From: Leuconostoc rapi
GTDB lineage: Bacteria; Bacillota; Bacilli; Lactobacillales; Lactobacillaceae
Reading direction: 5' to 3'
Length of the DNA: 64,000 nucleotides
Assembly (NCBI RefSeq): GCF_016908715.1
Contig: NZ_JAFBEK010000001.1
Span: 248,001 to 312,000, forward strand
A program made the position numbers and the translations under genes. Each line of letters begins with the position of its first letter. The stretch's first letter is position 1. The notes beneath the pieces are model-generated. The model had not been told where the DNA came from. It was given only the letters and a program-made list of their open reading frames with translations, and searched no databases. Shown in pieces: positions 54,469 through 61,867 of the stretch.

Positions 54469-55944
54469 ATGAAACTATCAAGCGAAACAATTCAACAGCT
54501 TTTAAATGATGAACATTTGTTGGTATCTAAACCAGAAGTGACACAAACGTTTGATTTTTTGCATTATGATACGCGCCAAGTTCAAGGAAATACGTTATTT
54601 GTTGTCAAGGGCGCGTTTCGACCAGAATATTTAACGCAAACAGATGGCATTTCTGGACTAGTGACTGAAACGCGTCTTGATGTCTCTTTGCCCCAATGGC
54701 AAGTTACAAATGTTCAAAAAGCCTTGTCAATATTGTCTATGGCCTTTTTTGATTATCCGCAACATGATTTGTGGATTGGTGCGTTTACCGGAACTAAAGG
54801 TAAAACCACGGCAGCTTATATGGTTTACAATATTTTGAAAAATACGACAAATAATCATGTTGCCTTATTTTCAACTGTTGACAGGATTACGGGCAATAAC
54901 TCTGAAGACAAGAAAAAATCCGATTTGACGACACCAGAATCCTACGAGCTTTTTAAAGATATGCGTCGATCAGTTGATAATGGCATGACACATTTAGTCA
55001 TGGAGGTCAGTTCTCAGGCTTATTTAAAGCAACGCGTTTACGGATTAAGATATAATGTGGGTGCATTCTTAAATATTTCACCAGATCACATTGGTCCAAA
55101 TGAGCATCCTAACTTTGAGGATTATTTAGCACACAAATTAATGTTATTTGATCACTCAGATCAAGTGATTGTTAATGCCGAAAGTGACCATTTGAGCGAC
55201 ATTATGGCGCATGCAAAACAAACACATGACCTGGTTTATACGTATAGTTCAGCTGATAAAGGTGGTATGTATACTTATACATCACAAGAAAGCGCTATTC
55301 ACGAAAGCCGATTAACGGTTTTACCCAGTGATTTAAATGGGTTAGCTGGCGATTATCGATTGAATTTGCCTGGTGATTTTAATGAATCAAATGCTATGGC
55401 AGCATTAATTATGTCAGCTCTTGCGGGTGCGAGTCATGATAATATGGTTCGTGGCTTGGATGAGGTATTTATACCTGGTCGTATGTTGAGTCTACCGATT
55501 GTAGATCACGGTGTTACTTTTGTTGACTATGCCCACAATTATGCCTCCATGCATGCGTTGCTACGCTTTGCGCAAAGTCAATATCCTGAGGGACGTGTAT
55601 TAGTTGTTGTTGGATCACCGGGTAATAAGGGGGTATCTCGTCGTGCTGATTTTGGCCGTGTCGTATCTGAATTGGCTGATGTGGTCTATTTGACAGCTGA
55701 TGATCCACAATTTGAATCACCAATGGCGATTGCCAAAGAAATTGCCAGCCACATTACTAACGAAGCCCTAGAAGTTCATTTTGAAATGGATCGTATTAAG
55801 GCAATTAATCAGGCGATTTCGCAGGCAAAGGAAAGAGATATTGTGATTGTTGCTGGTAAGGGTGAAGATCCATATCAAAAGATTAATGGCATCGATGAAC
55901 CTTATATTGGTGATTATGCCGTTGTTAAGCGTTATCTTAATTAA
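54469..55944 (+). CDS. murE: UDP-N-acetylmuramyl-tripeptide synthetase, lysine-adding type
   Basis: Mur ligase of 491 aa that adds the third residue to UDP-MurNAc-Ala-Glu in the cytoplasm. The ATP loop FTGTKGKTTAAYMV is at about 105, the substrate block LTTPESYELF follows, then MEVSSQAYLKQRVYGL, and VDYAHNYASMHALL begins the C-terminal domain. The meso-DAP specificity motif DNPR is replaced by DDPQFESP, as in lysine-type enzymes of lactic acid bacteria. No SD precedes ATG, and the promoter predicts a leaderless mRNA. Not in a wall-synthesis operon. Confidence 0.88.
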   Translation: MKLSSETIQQLLNDEHLLVSKPEVTQTFDFLHYDTRQVQGNTLFVVKGAFRPEYLTQTDGISGLVTETRLDVSLPQWQVTNVQKALSILSMAFFDYPQHDLWIGAFTGTKGKTTAAYMVYNILKNTTNNHVALFSTVDRITGNNSEDKKKSDLTTPESYELFKDMRRSVDNGMTHLVMEVSSQAYLKQRVYGLRYNVGAFLNISPDHIGPNEHPNFEDYLAHKLMLFDHSDQVIVNAESDHLSDIMAHAKQTHDLVYTYSSADKGGMYTYTSQESAIHESRLTVLPSDLNGLAGDYRLNLPGDFNESNAMAALIMSALAGASHDNMVRGLDEVFIPGRMLSLPIVDHGVTFVDYAHNYASMHALLRFAQSQYPEGRVLVVVGSPGNKGVSRRADFGRVVSELADVVYLTADDPQFESPMAIAKEIASHITNEALEVHFEMDRIKAINQAISQAKERDIVIVAGKGEDPYQKINGIDEPYIGDYAVVKRYLN

Positions 55945-55957
55945 AAAAAATATGAAA

Positions 55958-56004
55958 ATTCCGAGGCTGTTTAAGTTTAGTTTATCAGGCTTGGAATCTT
56001 TTTA
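55958..56004 (+). terminator. terminator after murE
   Basis: Interrupted stem ATTCC..GCTG with CAG..GGAAT (55958-55962 with 55993-55997 as outer arms), followed by CTTTTTATT. Confidence 0.7.
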
Positions 56005-56061
56005 TTATTCGGGACTAAATTTTTTAATCTTTGGGATATAACGGATAAATTAATAAAAATG

Positions 56062-56070
56062 TGATATCAT
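56062..56070 (+). promoter_or_regulatory. extended -10 promoter of the HicB-like gene, predicted leaderless
   Basis: TGATATCAT (TGnTATAAT with one change) ends 6 nt before ATG 56077, so transcription should begin on the A of the start codon. No SD is present. Confidence 0.55.
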
Positions 56071-56076
56071 TAAGAT

Positions 56077-56427
56077 ATGAAAAAAGAAATGACAGAACCA
56101 CATAAAAAATCTGGCAATATTCCTTTAAGAATTGATCCTAAATTACATGAGGAATTGGCTGAACATGCAAATATGGAGGGGCGTTCGCTAAACAATTATT
56201 TAACAAAGTTACTAGAGGAAGGATTGCAGCCAAAAACTTTTGAAGATCGGCAATTTGTGGGGCAAGTGATATCGGGTGAAAATTTCGACTTAACTAGTCG
56301 GTTAGTTAAAATTTCTGGTATTTACTATCGTTATTTAATTGACAATGCGCCAGTTGCCAACGCAACAGCACAATATGTTGTCATTGAAGCAAATGGTAAT
56401 ATTTTAACATTACGGGAATTGAAGTGA
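56077..56427 (+). CDS. HicB/Arc-like ribbon-helix-helix protein
   Basis: A 116-aa protein. The block SGNIPLRIDPKLHEELAEHA, then MEGRSLNNYLTKLLEEGL (about 12-50), is a ribbon-helix-helix DNA-binding fold as at the C-terminus of HicB antitoxins. The C-terminal 60 residues (beta-rich, ending in ILTLRELK) are not recognised. The HicB N-terminal domain and any hicA toxin gene are absent, so a solitary regulator is more likely than a toxin-antitoxin pair. Confidence 0.7.
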   Translation: MKKEMTEPHKKSGNIPLRIDPKLHEELAEHANMEGRSLNNYLTKLLEEGLQPKTFEDRQFVGQVISGENFDLTSRLVKISGIYYRYLIDNAPVANATAQYVVIEANGNILTLRELK

Positions 56428-56470
56428 AATATAAGTTTAGCCTGATAGGCTATTAACGAGGGAGAATGAC

Positions 56471-57286
56471 ATGCTATTTTTTAGAATCGTGCCACAAAAT
56501 AATGCGGGATTAGTTGAAACATTGGGGAAATATAGTCGTCGAAAAGAAGCAGGGTTACATTTCTATATACCATTTTTCCAAACAATACGGAACGTGAGTT
56601 TAGCCATGAGGCCACTACGATTACCTGATTATTCAGTGATAACGGCCGACAACGCTGACATTAAAGCGAGTGTGACTTTAAACTACCACGTGACTGATGC
56701 GATGAAATATATGTATGAAAATACGGATTCCGTTGAATCAATGGCGCAATTAGTACGTGGCCATTTAAGAGACATTATTGGTCGCATGGAGCTAAATGAG
56801 GCATTGGGATCAACGACAAAAATAAATGTTCAGTTAGCCGAAGCTATTGGTGACTTGACGAATACGTATGGTATTAATGTTGACCGTATCAATATTGATG
56901 AGCTGAGACCATCGACGTCCATTCAAGAAGCAATGGACAAACAATTAACAGCAGATCGTGAACGTGTGGCCACGATTGCAAAAGCAGAAGGGCAAGCACG
57001 TTCGATTGAGTTAACAACAAAAGCAACAAACGATGCGTTAATGGCAACTGCTAAAGCTGAAGCCAGTGCGACGCAAACAAGAGCCGACGCAGAACGGTAC
57101 CGAATTGACACGGTTCAGGCAGGTTTAGCGGGTGCTGACGATAAGTATTTCCAAAATCAATCAATTAATGCTTTTACGACCTTGTCTGAGTCTTCGGCTA
57201 ATTTAGTTGTTGTTGATAGTAAGCATATTGATCAATTAGGACAACTACCTATTGCAGGGAAGCTACTTGAAAAGGGCCTAAAATAA
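56471..57286 (+). CDS. SPFH/band 7 domain protein
   Basis: A 271-aa stomatin/prohibitin-like protein. The SPFH domain spans about 3-180 (FRIVPQNNAGLVETLGKYSRR; ADIKASVTLNYHVTDA; VRGHLRDIIGRMELNEAL), and an Ala/Glu-rich helical region predicted as coiled coil follows (about 160-215, TADRERVATIAKAEGQARSI). The N-terminal membrane helix is very short compared with typical members. Such proteins form membrane-associated rings. Overlaps the next gene by one base, a likely functional pair. GAGGGAG precedes ATG. Confidence 0.85.
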   Translation: MLFFRIVPQNNAGLVETLGKYSRRKEAGLHFYIPFFQTIRNVSLAMRPLRLPDYSVITADNADIKASVTLNYHVTDAMKYMYENTDSVESMAQLVRGHLRDIIGRMELNEALGSTTKINVQLAEAIGDLTNTYGINVDRINIDELRPSTSIQEAMDKQLTADRERVATIAKAEGQARSIELTTKATNDALMATAKAEASATQTRADAERYRIDTVQAGLAGADDKYFQNQSINAFTTLSESSANLVVVDSKHIDQLGQLPIAGKLLEKGLK

Positions 57287-57786
57287 TGTCACATTTTTTA
57301 ATGAAACAGCAATTATTTTCATTAAAAGGCACGTTTGAAATTACAGATGAACATGAAAATAGTGCTTATTCGGTCGTTGGTAGTTGGTTTAAAATGCCCA
57401 AATATTTTGATATTTTTGATGCTAAACAGAAAAATGTCGCACGCTTAACGCATAAATTGTGGTCTTTTTTGCCACAATTTTATTTGACAGTCAATGATTT
57501 ACCAGAAGAAATTGTGATAAAAAAACAATTAAGCTTTTTAAAACCAAAATATCATATTGAAGGTTTAGGGGTAACTGTGGAGGGCAATATTTGGGATATG
57601 AATTTTGCCATTCTAAAAGATGAACAGGTTATTGGTCGTGTAGCCCAACGATGGTTTAAAATGACAAGTACCTATGATATCACAGTGACAGACGAATCAA
57701 TGACAACAACTGTTGTTGCCCTTGTTGTTGCGATTGATTATATTAAATCGCAAAGGCGTGCGAGCGCCGCGGCTAGTGCCAACTAA
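57286..57786 (+). CDS. LURP-one-related/YxjI-like protein
   Basis: A 166-aa protein with the tubby-like beta-barrel repeat pattern of the LOR/YxjI family. FLMKQQLFSLKGTFEITDE begins it, the central repeat is YFDIFDAKQKNVARLTHKLWSFLPQFYL, and EGNIWDMNFAIL follows. A hydrophobic helix lies in the last 40 residues (VVALVVAIDYIKS). Function unknown in bacteria. Coupled to the SPFH gene by one-base overlap, which suggests both act at the membrane. Confidence 0.75.
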   Translation: MSHFLMKQQLFSLKGTFEITDEHENSAYSVVGSWFKMPKYFDIFDAKQKNVARLTHKLWSFLPQFYLTVNDLPEEIVIKKQLSFLKPKYHIEGLGVTVEGNIWDMNFAILKDEQVIGRVAQRWFKMTSTYDITVTDESMTTTVVALVVAIDYIKSQRRASAAASAN

Positions 57787-57808
57787 ATAAGTGACGAATT
57801 GAGGCATC

Positions 57809-59005
57809 ATGTTTAAAGAAAAAAATGTTTTAGTAATGGTTTCAGGCAGTGTGGCAGCTTATAAAACGGCCACTTTGATCCGACTTTTAATTAAATCTGG
57901 CGCGCAAGTGCGTGTTGGCATGACAAAATCAGCACAAGAATTTATTACTAGCAAGACCTTAGCAATCTTATCAGGGCATGATGTTTTAACAGATTTATTT
58001 TCTGATGGCAGATCGGCAGAAGTCATTCATATTGATTGGGCTAAGTGGGCTGATATCATTTTTGTGGTACCAGCAACCGCCAATCTAATTGGAAAAATTG
58101 CACACGGATTGGCAGATGATGCTGTAACGGCCACAGTTATGGCGTCATCGGCCGATAAAATCATTGCACCAGCGATGAACGATGTGATGTTGCGCAATGC
58201 AGCAGTAGAACGCAATATCGCTACTTTATCAGCTGATGGCTGGTTAGTCATTTCGCCGGTAACTGGCTTTTTAGCTGAAGGTTATGAAGCAAAGGGAAGA
58301 TTACCAGAACCAATTGATATTTTACAACAGGCAAATATTCGCTTGCGCGCAAAATCAGGTCAGCTCGTGGGGAAAAAAGTACTTATTACCGCTGGGGGAA
58401 CACGTGAAGCATTAGACCCTGTTAGATATTTAACTAATCGGTCAAGTGGTAAGATGGGCTATGCTTTGGCGCAGGCGGCTGCAGAAAACGGGGCCCAGGT
58501 TTTTCTGATTACAACGGTTGATCGGGGCAATATTTTTGGCGTAAAAAGAATACAAGTCGAGTCAACACAAGATATGTATGAAGAAACACGTCGTTTATTT
58601 CCTGATATGGATATTTTTATTGGTGCAGCGGCAGTTTCTGATTTTAAAGCAGCGCATTTAGCAGAACACAAAATAAAAAAACAATCAGATGCGGGTTTGA
58701 CTCTTGAACTTACGCAAAATCCAGATATTTTAAAAGCCGTTGGGCATGACAAAACTGAACAGCAAATTGTCGTTGGTTTTGCAGCTGAGACGCAAAATAT
58801 TGTGGCCTATGGCCAAAATAAATTAATCCAAAAGCATGCTAACATGTTAATAGTCAACGATGTCAGTCAAGCTGATACTGGATTTTCTTCAGATAATAAT
58901 GCTGTCACAATTCTTGTTCCAGGACATGAACCAGAGGTATTGGCTAAGACTTCTAAAACAGAAATTGCACGTGATATCATGACACGTATTAGTTCGTTGA
59001 AATAA
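57809..59005 (+). CDS. coaBC: bifunctional phosphopantothenoylcysteine decarboxylase/phosphopantothenate-cysteine ligase
   Basis: Carries out two consecutive steps of coenzyme A synthesis. The N-terminal flavoprotein (CoaC, about 1-180) has VSGSVAAYKTATLIRLL, the flavin block DWAKWADIIFVVPATANLIGK and the substrate motif PAMNDVMLRN. The C-terminal CoaB domain (about 188-398) opens with VLITAGGTREALDPVRYLTN and has the ligase block AAVSDFKAAHLAEHKIKK. Length 398 aa is typical. GAGG precedes ATG. Confidence 0.95.
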   Translation: MFKEKNVLVMVSGSVAAYKTATLIRLLIKSGAQVRVGMTKSAQEFITSKTLAILSGHDVLTDLFSDGRSAEVIHIDWAKWADIIFVVPATANLIGKIAHGLADDAVTATVMASSADKIIAPAMNDVMLRNAAVERNIATLSADGWLVISPVTGFLAEGYEAKGRLPEPIDILQQANIRLRAKSGQLVGKKVLITAGGTREALDPVRYLTNRSSGKMGYALAQAAAENGAQVFLITTVDRGNIFGVKRIQVESTQDMYEETRRLFPDMDIFIGAAAVSDFKAAHLAEHKIKKQSDAGLTLELTQNPDILKAVGHDKTEQQIVVGFAAETQNIVAYGQNKLIQKHANMLIVNDVSQADTGFSSDNNAVTILVPGHEPEVLAKTSKTEIARDIMTRISSLK

Positions 59006-59016
59006 TGCGCCAAATG

Positions 59017-59025
59017 TGATAAAAT
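59017..59025 (+). promoter_or_regulatory. extended -10 promoter of the DUF2187-like gene
   Basis: TGATAAAAT, the third copy of this nonamer before a gene in the window; the SD follows at 59047. Confidence 0.6.
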
Positions 59026-59046
59026 ATGGTATTACACATTGTTTAC

Positions 59047-59163
59047 AGGAGGAAATGTGTTAATGTTTGCCTGACTAAGTTCATGGTTTTATATTTGTGC
59101 TAATTGTATTTAGCGTACTTAACTTAGATTTTGGGTTCAAAAACTTAACACGCTGAAAAAATG
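59047..59163 (+). promoter_or_regulatory. hairpin-bridged ribosome binding site of the DUF2187-like gene
   Basis: Full AGGAGG (59047-59052) lies 108 nt before ATG 59161. Four nested stems: GTGTTAA/TTAACAC (59057-59063 with 59145-59151), GTTTG/CAAAAAC (59065-59069 with 59138-59144, bulged), CTAAGTT/AACTTAG (59075-59081 with 59121-59127) and GCTAA/TTAGC (59099-59103 with 59110-59114). Folded, 11-13 nt separate SD and AUG. This is the most elaborate case in the window. Confidence 0.75.
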
Positions 59164-59427
59164 GCAGACGAAGAAGAAAGCAAGGCTTCAAAGTATAATA
59201 TTGGTGATGTCTTACTTGCGCCAGCATATGGTAATTTAGAAAAACCATTTACTGGACAAGTGGAAAAAATATATGAAAATGCATTATTAGTTGAAATTAC
59301 GGAAAACGATCCTGCTGATCAACCAACAGTGAACGAAATGAATCATCGTGCTGTTGTGAGAATGGATGAAATTGAGGTCATTAAACATGCACCAGCACCT
59401 GAAAAGGAAACTGATGTAGAAGAGTAA
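59161..59427 (+). CDS. DUF2187-like small protein
   Basis: An 88-aa acidic protein. The central part is an SH3/KOW-like beta segment: YNIGDVLLAPAYG, then GQVEKIYENALLVEI, ending in RAVVRMDEIEVI. That resembles the YkvS/DUF2187 pattern (IGDxV... GQVxKVxxNSVxVxI). Both tails are charged and probably disordered. Function unknown. The stop codon is immediately followed by the argS T-box, and no promoter is evident between, so readthrough into argS is possible. Confidence 0.6.
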   Translation: MADEEESKASKYNIGDVLLAPAYGNLEKPFTGQVEKIYENALLVEITENDPADQPTVNEMNHRAVVRMDEIEVIKHAPAPEKETDVEE

Positions 59428-59590
59428 TAAAGTCTTTGTTTAGCGAGTCTGAGAAGGTGGAAGTCAGACCATAGATAACACGTCGCGTATACTATTTAAG
59501 TTTATATTATTGAGTGGCGAAAGCTATTAGAGTGGTACCGCGGGTAAAGACTCGTCTCTTGTTATTTTTTGACAAGAGACGCGTTTTTTA
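59428..59590 (+). promoter_or_regulatory. T-box riboswitch of argS
   Basis: T-box motif GAGTGGTACCGCGG at 59530-59543, followed by a terminator (59553-59581 and T's). The Stem I distal part AGCGAGTCTGAG...GGTGGAAG...TCAGAC is at 59446-59469. CGT or CGC at 59481-59486 could be the arginine codon; which one is read is not settled. The UGGU bulge fits discriminator A of tRNA-Arg. The leader starts within or next to the stop codon of the preceding gene. A TATAAT at 59610 could be a second promoter past the terminator. Confidence 0.85.
59553..59589 (+). terminator. T-box terminator of argS
   Basis: A 10-bp perfect stem (59553-59562 with 59572-59581), then CG and T's. Confidence 0.9.
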
Positions 59591-59636
59591 TTTAATGAAC
59601 CAAATACGGTATAATAGAAAAAAAGGAATAAAGAAA

Positions 59637-61328
59637 ATGTTAGAAAACAAATTAGTTGTTTCAGCGCTGGTAAAGGTCTTACCGGATTTTACCTCAGAAC
59701 AAATTTCTGAGAAATTAGAAGCACCAAAGTCAACTGATATGGGTGATATTGCTTTCCCGACGTTTACATTAGCAAAAGCGCGTCATCAAGCACCACAACA
59801 AATCGCGGCAGCATTAGTGTCTGAAATTAATCCAGATGGTTTTGAAAAAGTTGTTGCAACAGGTCCCTATATCAATTTCTTCTTAGATAAACAGATAACA
59901 TCACGACATACGTTAGAGCAAGTTTTGGCTGAGCAAGCTAATTTTGGTAGTCATACGACAGGTAGCGGTGCTAATGTGACGATTGATATGTCATCACCTA
60001 ATATTGCTAAGCCAATGTCAATGGGACACTTACGATCAACTGTCATTGGCAACGCATTAGCAAATATTACAGAGAAAAACGGTTATGTTCCTGTTAAAAT
60101 CAATCATTTGGGTGATTGGGGAACACAATTTGGTAAGTTAATTTATGCTTACAAAACATGGGGAAACGAGGCAGAAGTTAAGGCTGACCCTATTGCGACA
60201 TTATTGCGTTATTACGTTGAATTTCACGAGAAAGCTCAAGCTGATGATAGTCTAAATGATGAAGGACGTGCTTGGTTTAAAAAACTAGAAAATGGTGACC
60301 AAGAAGCGCACAAACTTTGGCAGTGGTTCCGTGCTGAATCCTTAAAAGAATTCACCGCTATATATGACCGATTAGACATTGAATTCGATTCTTACAATGG
60401 TGAAGCATTTTACAACGATAAAATGGATAAAGTTGTTGATACATTGTCAGACAAAAAACTTTTGGTTAAATCACAAGGTGCACAGATTGTTGACTTATCT
60501 TCGGTTAATCCCAACTTGACACCTGCTATGATTAAACGTTCTGACGGCGCAACTTTGTATATGACACGTGATTTAGCAGCAGCGGTATATCGTAAAGAGA
60601 CTTACAATTTTGCTAAGTCGTTGTATGTGGTTGGCGGTGAGCAACGTGAACATTTTGTACAAATGAAAGCAGTACTGGCACTCATGGGATTTGAGTGGTC
60701 TACTGATGTTGAACATATTTCATTTGGTCTAATTACGTTTAACGGTAAGAAAATGTCAACGCGTAAAGGTGATGTTGTCTTGTTAAAAGATGTGTTAGAT
60801 GATGCTCATGAATTAGCTTTAAAACAAATTCAAGAAAAAAACCCTGCGTTAAAAAATAAAGAAGTTGTGGCCGAACAAGTTGGCGCTGGAGCGGTTGTTT
60901 TCCATGATTTGATGAATGATCGAACAAATAATTTTGATTTTAATTTAGAAGAAGTTGTACGTTTTGAAGGGGACACTGGACCCTATGTTCAGTATACAAA
61001 TGCGCGTGCAAAGTCTATTTTGCGTAAAGCTGCTGTAACTGAAATTGGTGATGATTTGAATTTAGATGATGCTGAAACTTGGGATATCATCACAACGCTT
61101 AACGCATTTCCAACTGCAGTTCAACGCGCTTGGCAACAGCGAGAGGCAAGTATCATTGCCAAATATGCGTTAACATTGGCACGCGCATTTAATAAATACT
61201 ATGCTAATTCGAAAATATTGGCAGATGATGCCCAATTAAATGCAAGATTGGCGTTAGTCAAGTCCGTTACAATCGTTTTGTCAGAGAGCTTGCGTTTGTT
61301 AGGTGTTAAATCACCAGAAGAAATGTAA
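59637..61328 (+). CDS. argS: arginyl-tRNA synthetase
   Basis: Class I synthetase of 563 aa that needs tRNA-Arg to activate arginine. It has the ArgRS N-terminal additional domain (about 1-110), the HIGH-like motif in SSPNIAKPMSMGHLRSTVIG (about 120), the KMSKS equivalent KKMSTRKGD (about 373), and the C-terminal helical anticodon domain with DTGPYVQYTNARAKSI and RAFNKYYANSKI. The start is ATG 59637 with AAAGGA upstream; the earlier in-frame start at 59514 lies inside the T-box and is rejected. argR follows. Confidence 0.95.
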   Translation: MLENKLVVSALVKVLPDFTSEQISEKLEAPKSTDMGDIAFPTFTLAKARHQAPQQIAAALVSEINPDGFEKVVATGPYINFFLDKQITSRHTLEQVLAEQANFGSHTTGSGANVTIDMSSPNIAKPMSMGHLRSTVIGNALANITEKNGYVPVKINHLGDWGTQFGKLIYAYKTWGNEAEVKADPIATLLRYYVEFHEKAQADDSLNDEGRAWFKKLENGDQEAHKLWQWFRAESLKEFTAIYDRLDIEFDSYNGEAFYNDKMDKVVDTLSDKKLLVKSQGAQIVDLSSVNPNLTPAMIKRSDGATLYMTRDLAAAVYRKETYNFAKSLYVVGGEQREHFVQMKAVLALMGFEWSTDVEHISFGLITFNGKKMSTRKGDVVLLKDVLDDAHELALKQIQEKNPALKNKEVVAEQVGAGAVVFHDLMNDRTNNFDFNLEEVVRFEGDTGPYVQYTNARAKSILRKAAVTEIGDDLNLDDAETWDIITTLNAFPTAVQRAWQQREASIIAKYALTLARAFNKYYANSKILADDAQLNARLALVKSVTIVLSESLRLLGVKSPEEM

Positions 61329-61393
61329 GTTTGAACAGATGCAACACAGGTTAACGCGCTATGTTGTAGTCCATTCTCATTTAGGAGAAATAT

Positions 61394-61864
61394 ATGATTT
61401 CAAAACAACAGCGCCAAGAATTAATTCTTGACATTATTCAAAATAAACCCATTATTAGCCAAGAAGAGTTACTTGTTGAGCTTTTAAAAAATCAGGTTGA
61501 AACGACACAAACAACAGTTTCACGTGATATTCGCGCACTTGGTGTTGTGCGCATTAAAGATGTTAATGGCAATTTACGTTATCAACAATTACAGGATCAA
61601 GGTGAAGTCTCTGATGTTGTCGTGACTGAAAACGCTGTTGATGCAGCAATTTCGGAGTATGCAGTTTTTGTACGCCGTGTACAGTTTATGACCATTGTTA
61701 AAACCAGTGATTCAAGTGGTAATGCAGTTGCTGGTATTATTGACGATGCTAATTTACCGGAGGTAATCGCTACGTTAGCAGGATTTGATACAATTTATGT
61801 GACAAGCCCAGATGAAGCAAGTGCAGAAGTACTGACAGCGCGTTGGTCTGCATTGATAGGTTAA
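61394..61864 (+). CDS. argR: arginine repressor family regulator
   Basis: A 156-aa ArgR/AhrC-type hexameric regulator. The N-terminal winged helix has RQELILDIIQNKPIISQEELLVELL and the recognition segment TQTTVSRDIRALGVVRI (about 38-54). The C-terminal arginine-binding/oligomerisation domain has IVKTSDSSGNAVAGIIDDANLPEVIATLAGFDTIYV, with the usual GNA..A..ID pattern. AGGAG before ATG. Placed after argS as commonly in lactic acid bacteria. Confidence 0.92.
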   Translation: MISKQQRQELILDIIQNKPIISQEELLVELLKNQVETTQTTVSRDIRALGVVRIKDVNGNLRYQQLQDQGEVSDVVVTENAVDAAISEYAVFVRRVQFMTIVKTSDSSGNAVAGIIDDANLPEVIATLAGFDTIYVTSPDEASAEVLTARWSALIG

Positions 61865-61867
61865 TCT

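Noticed and set aside
59514-59636. argS start at 59514
   Set aside because: This reading crosses the T-box motif and terminator; ATG 59637 has its own SD.
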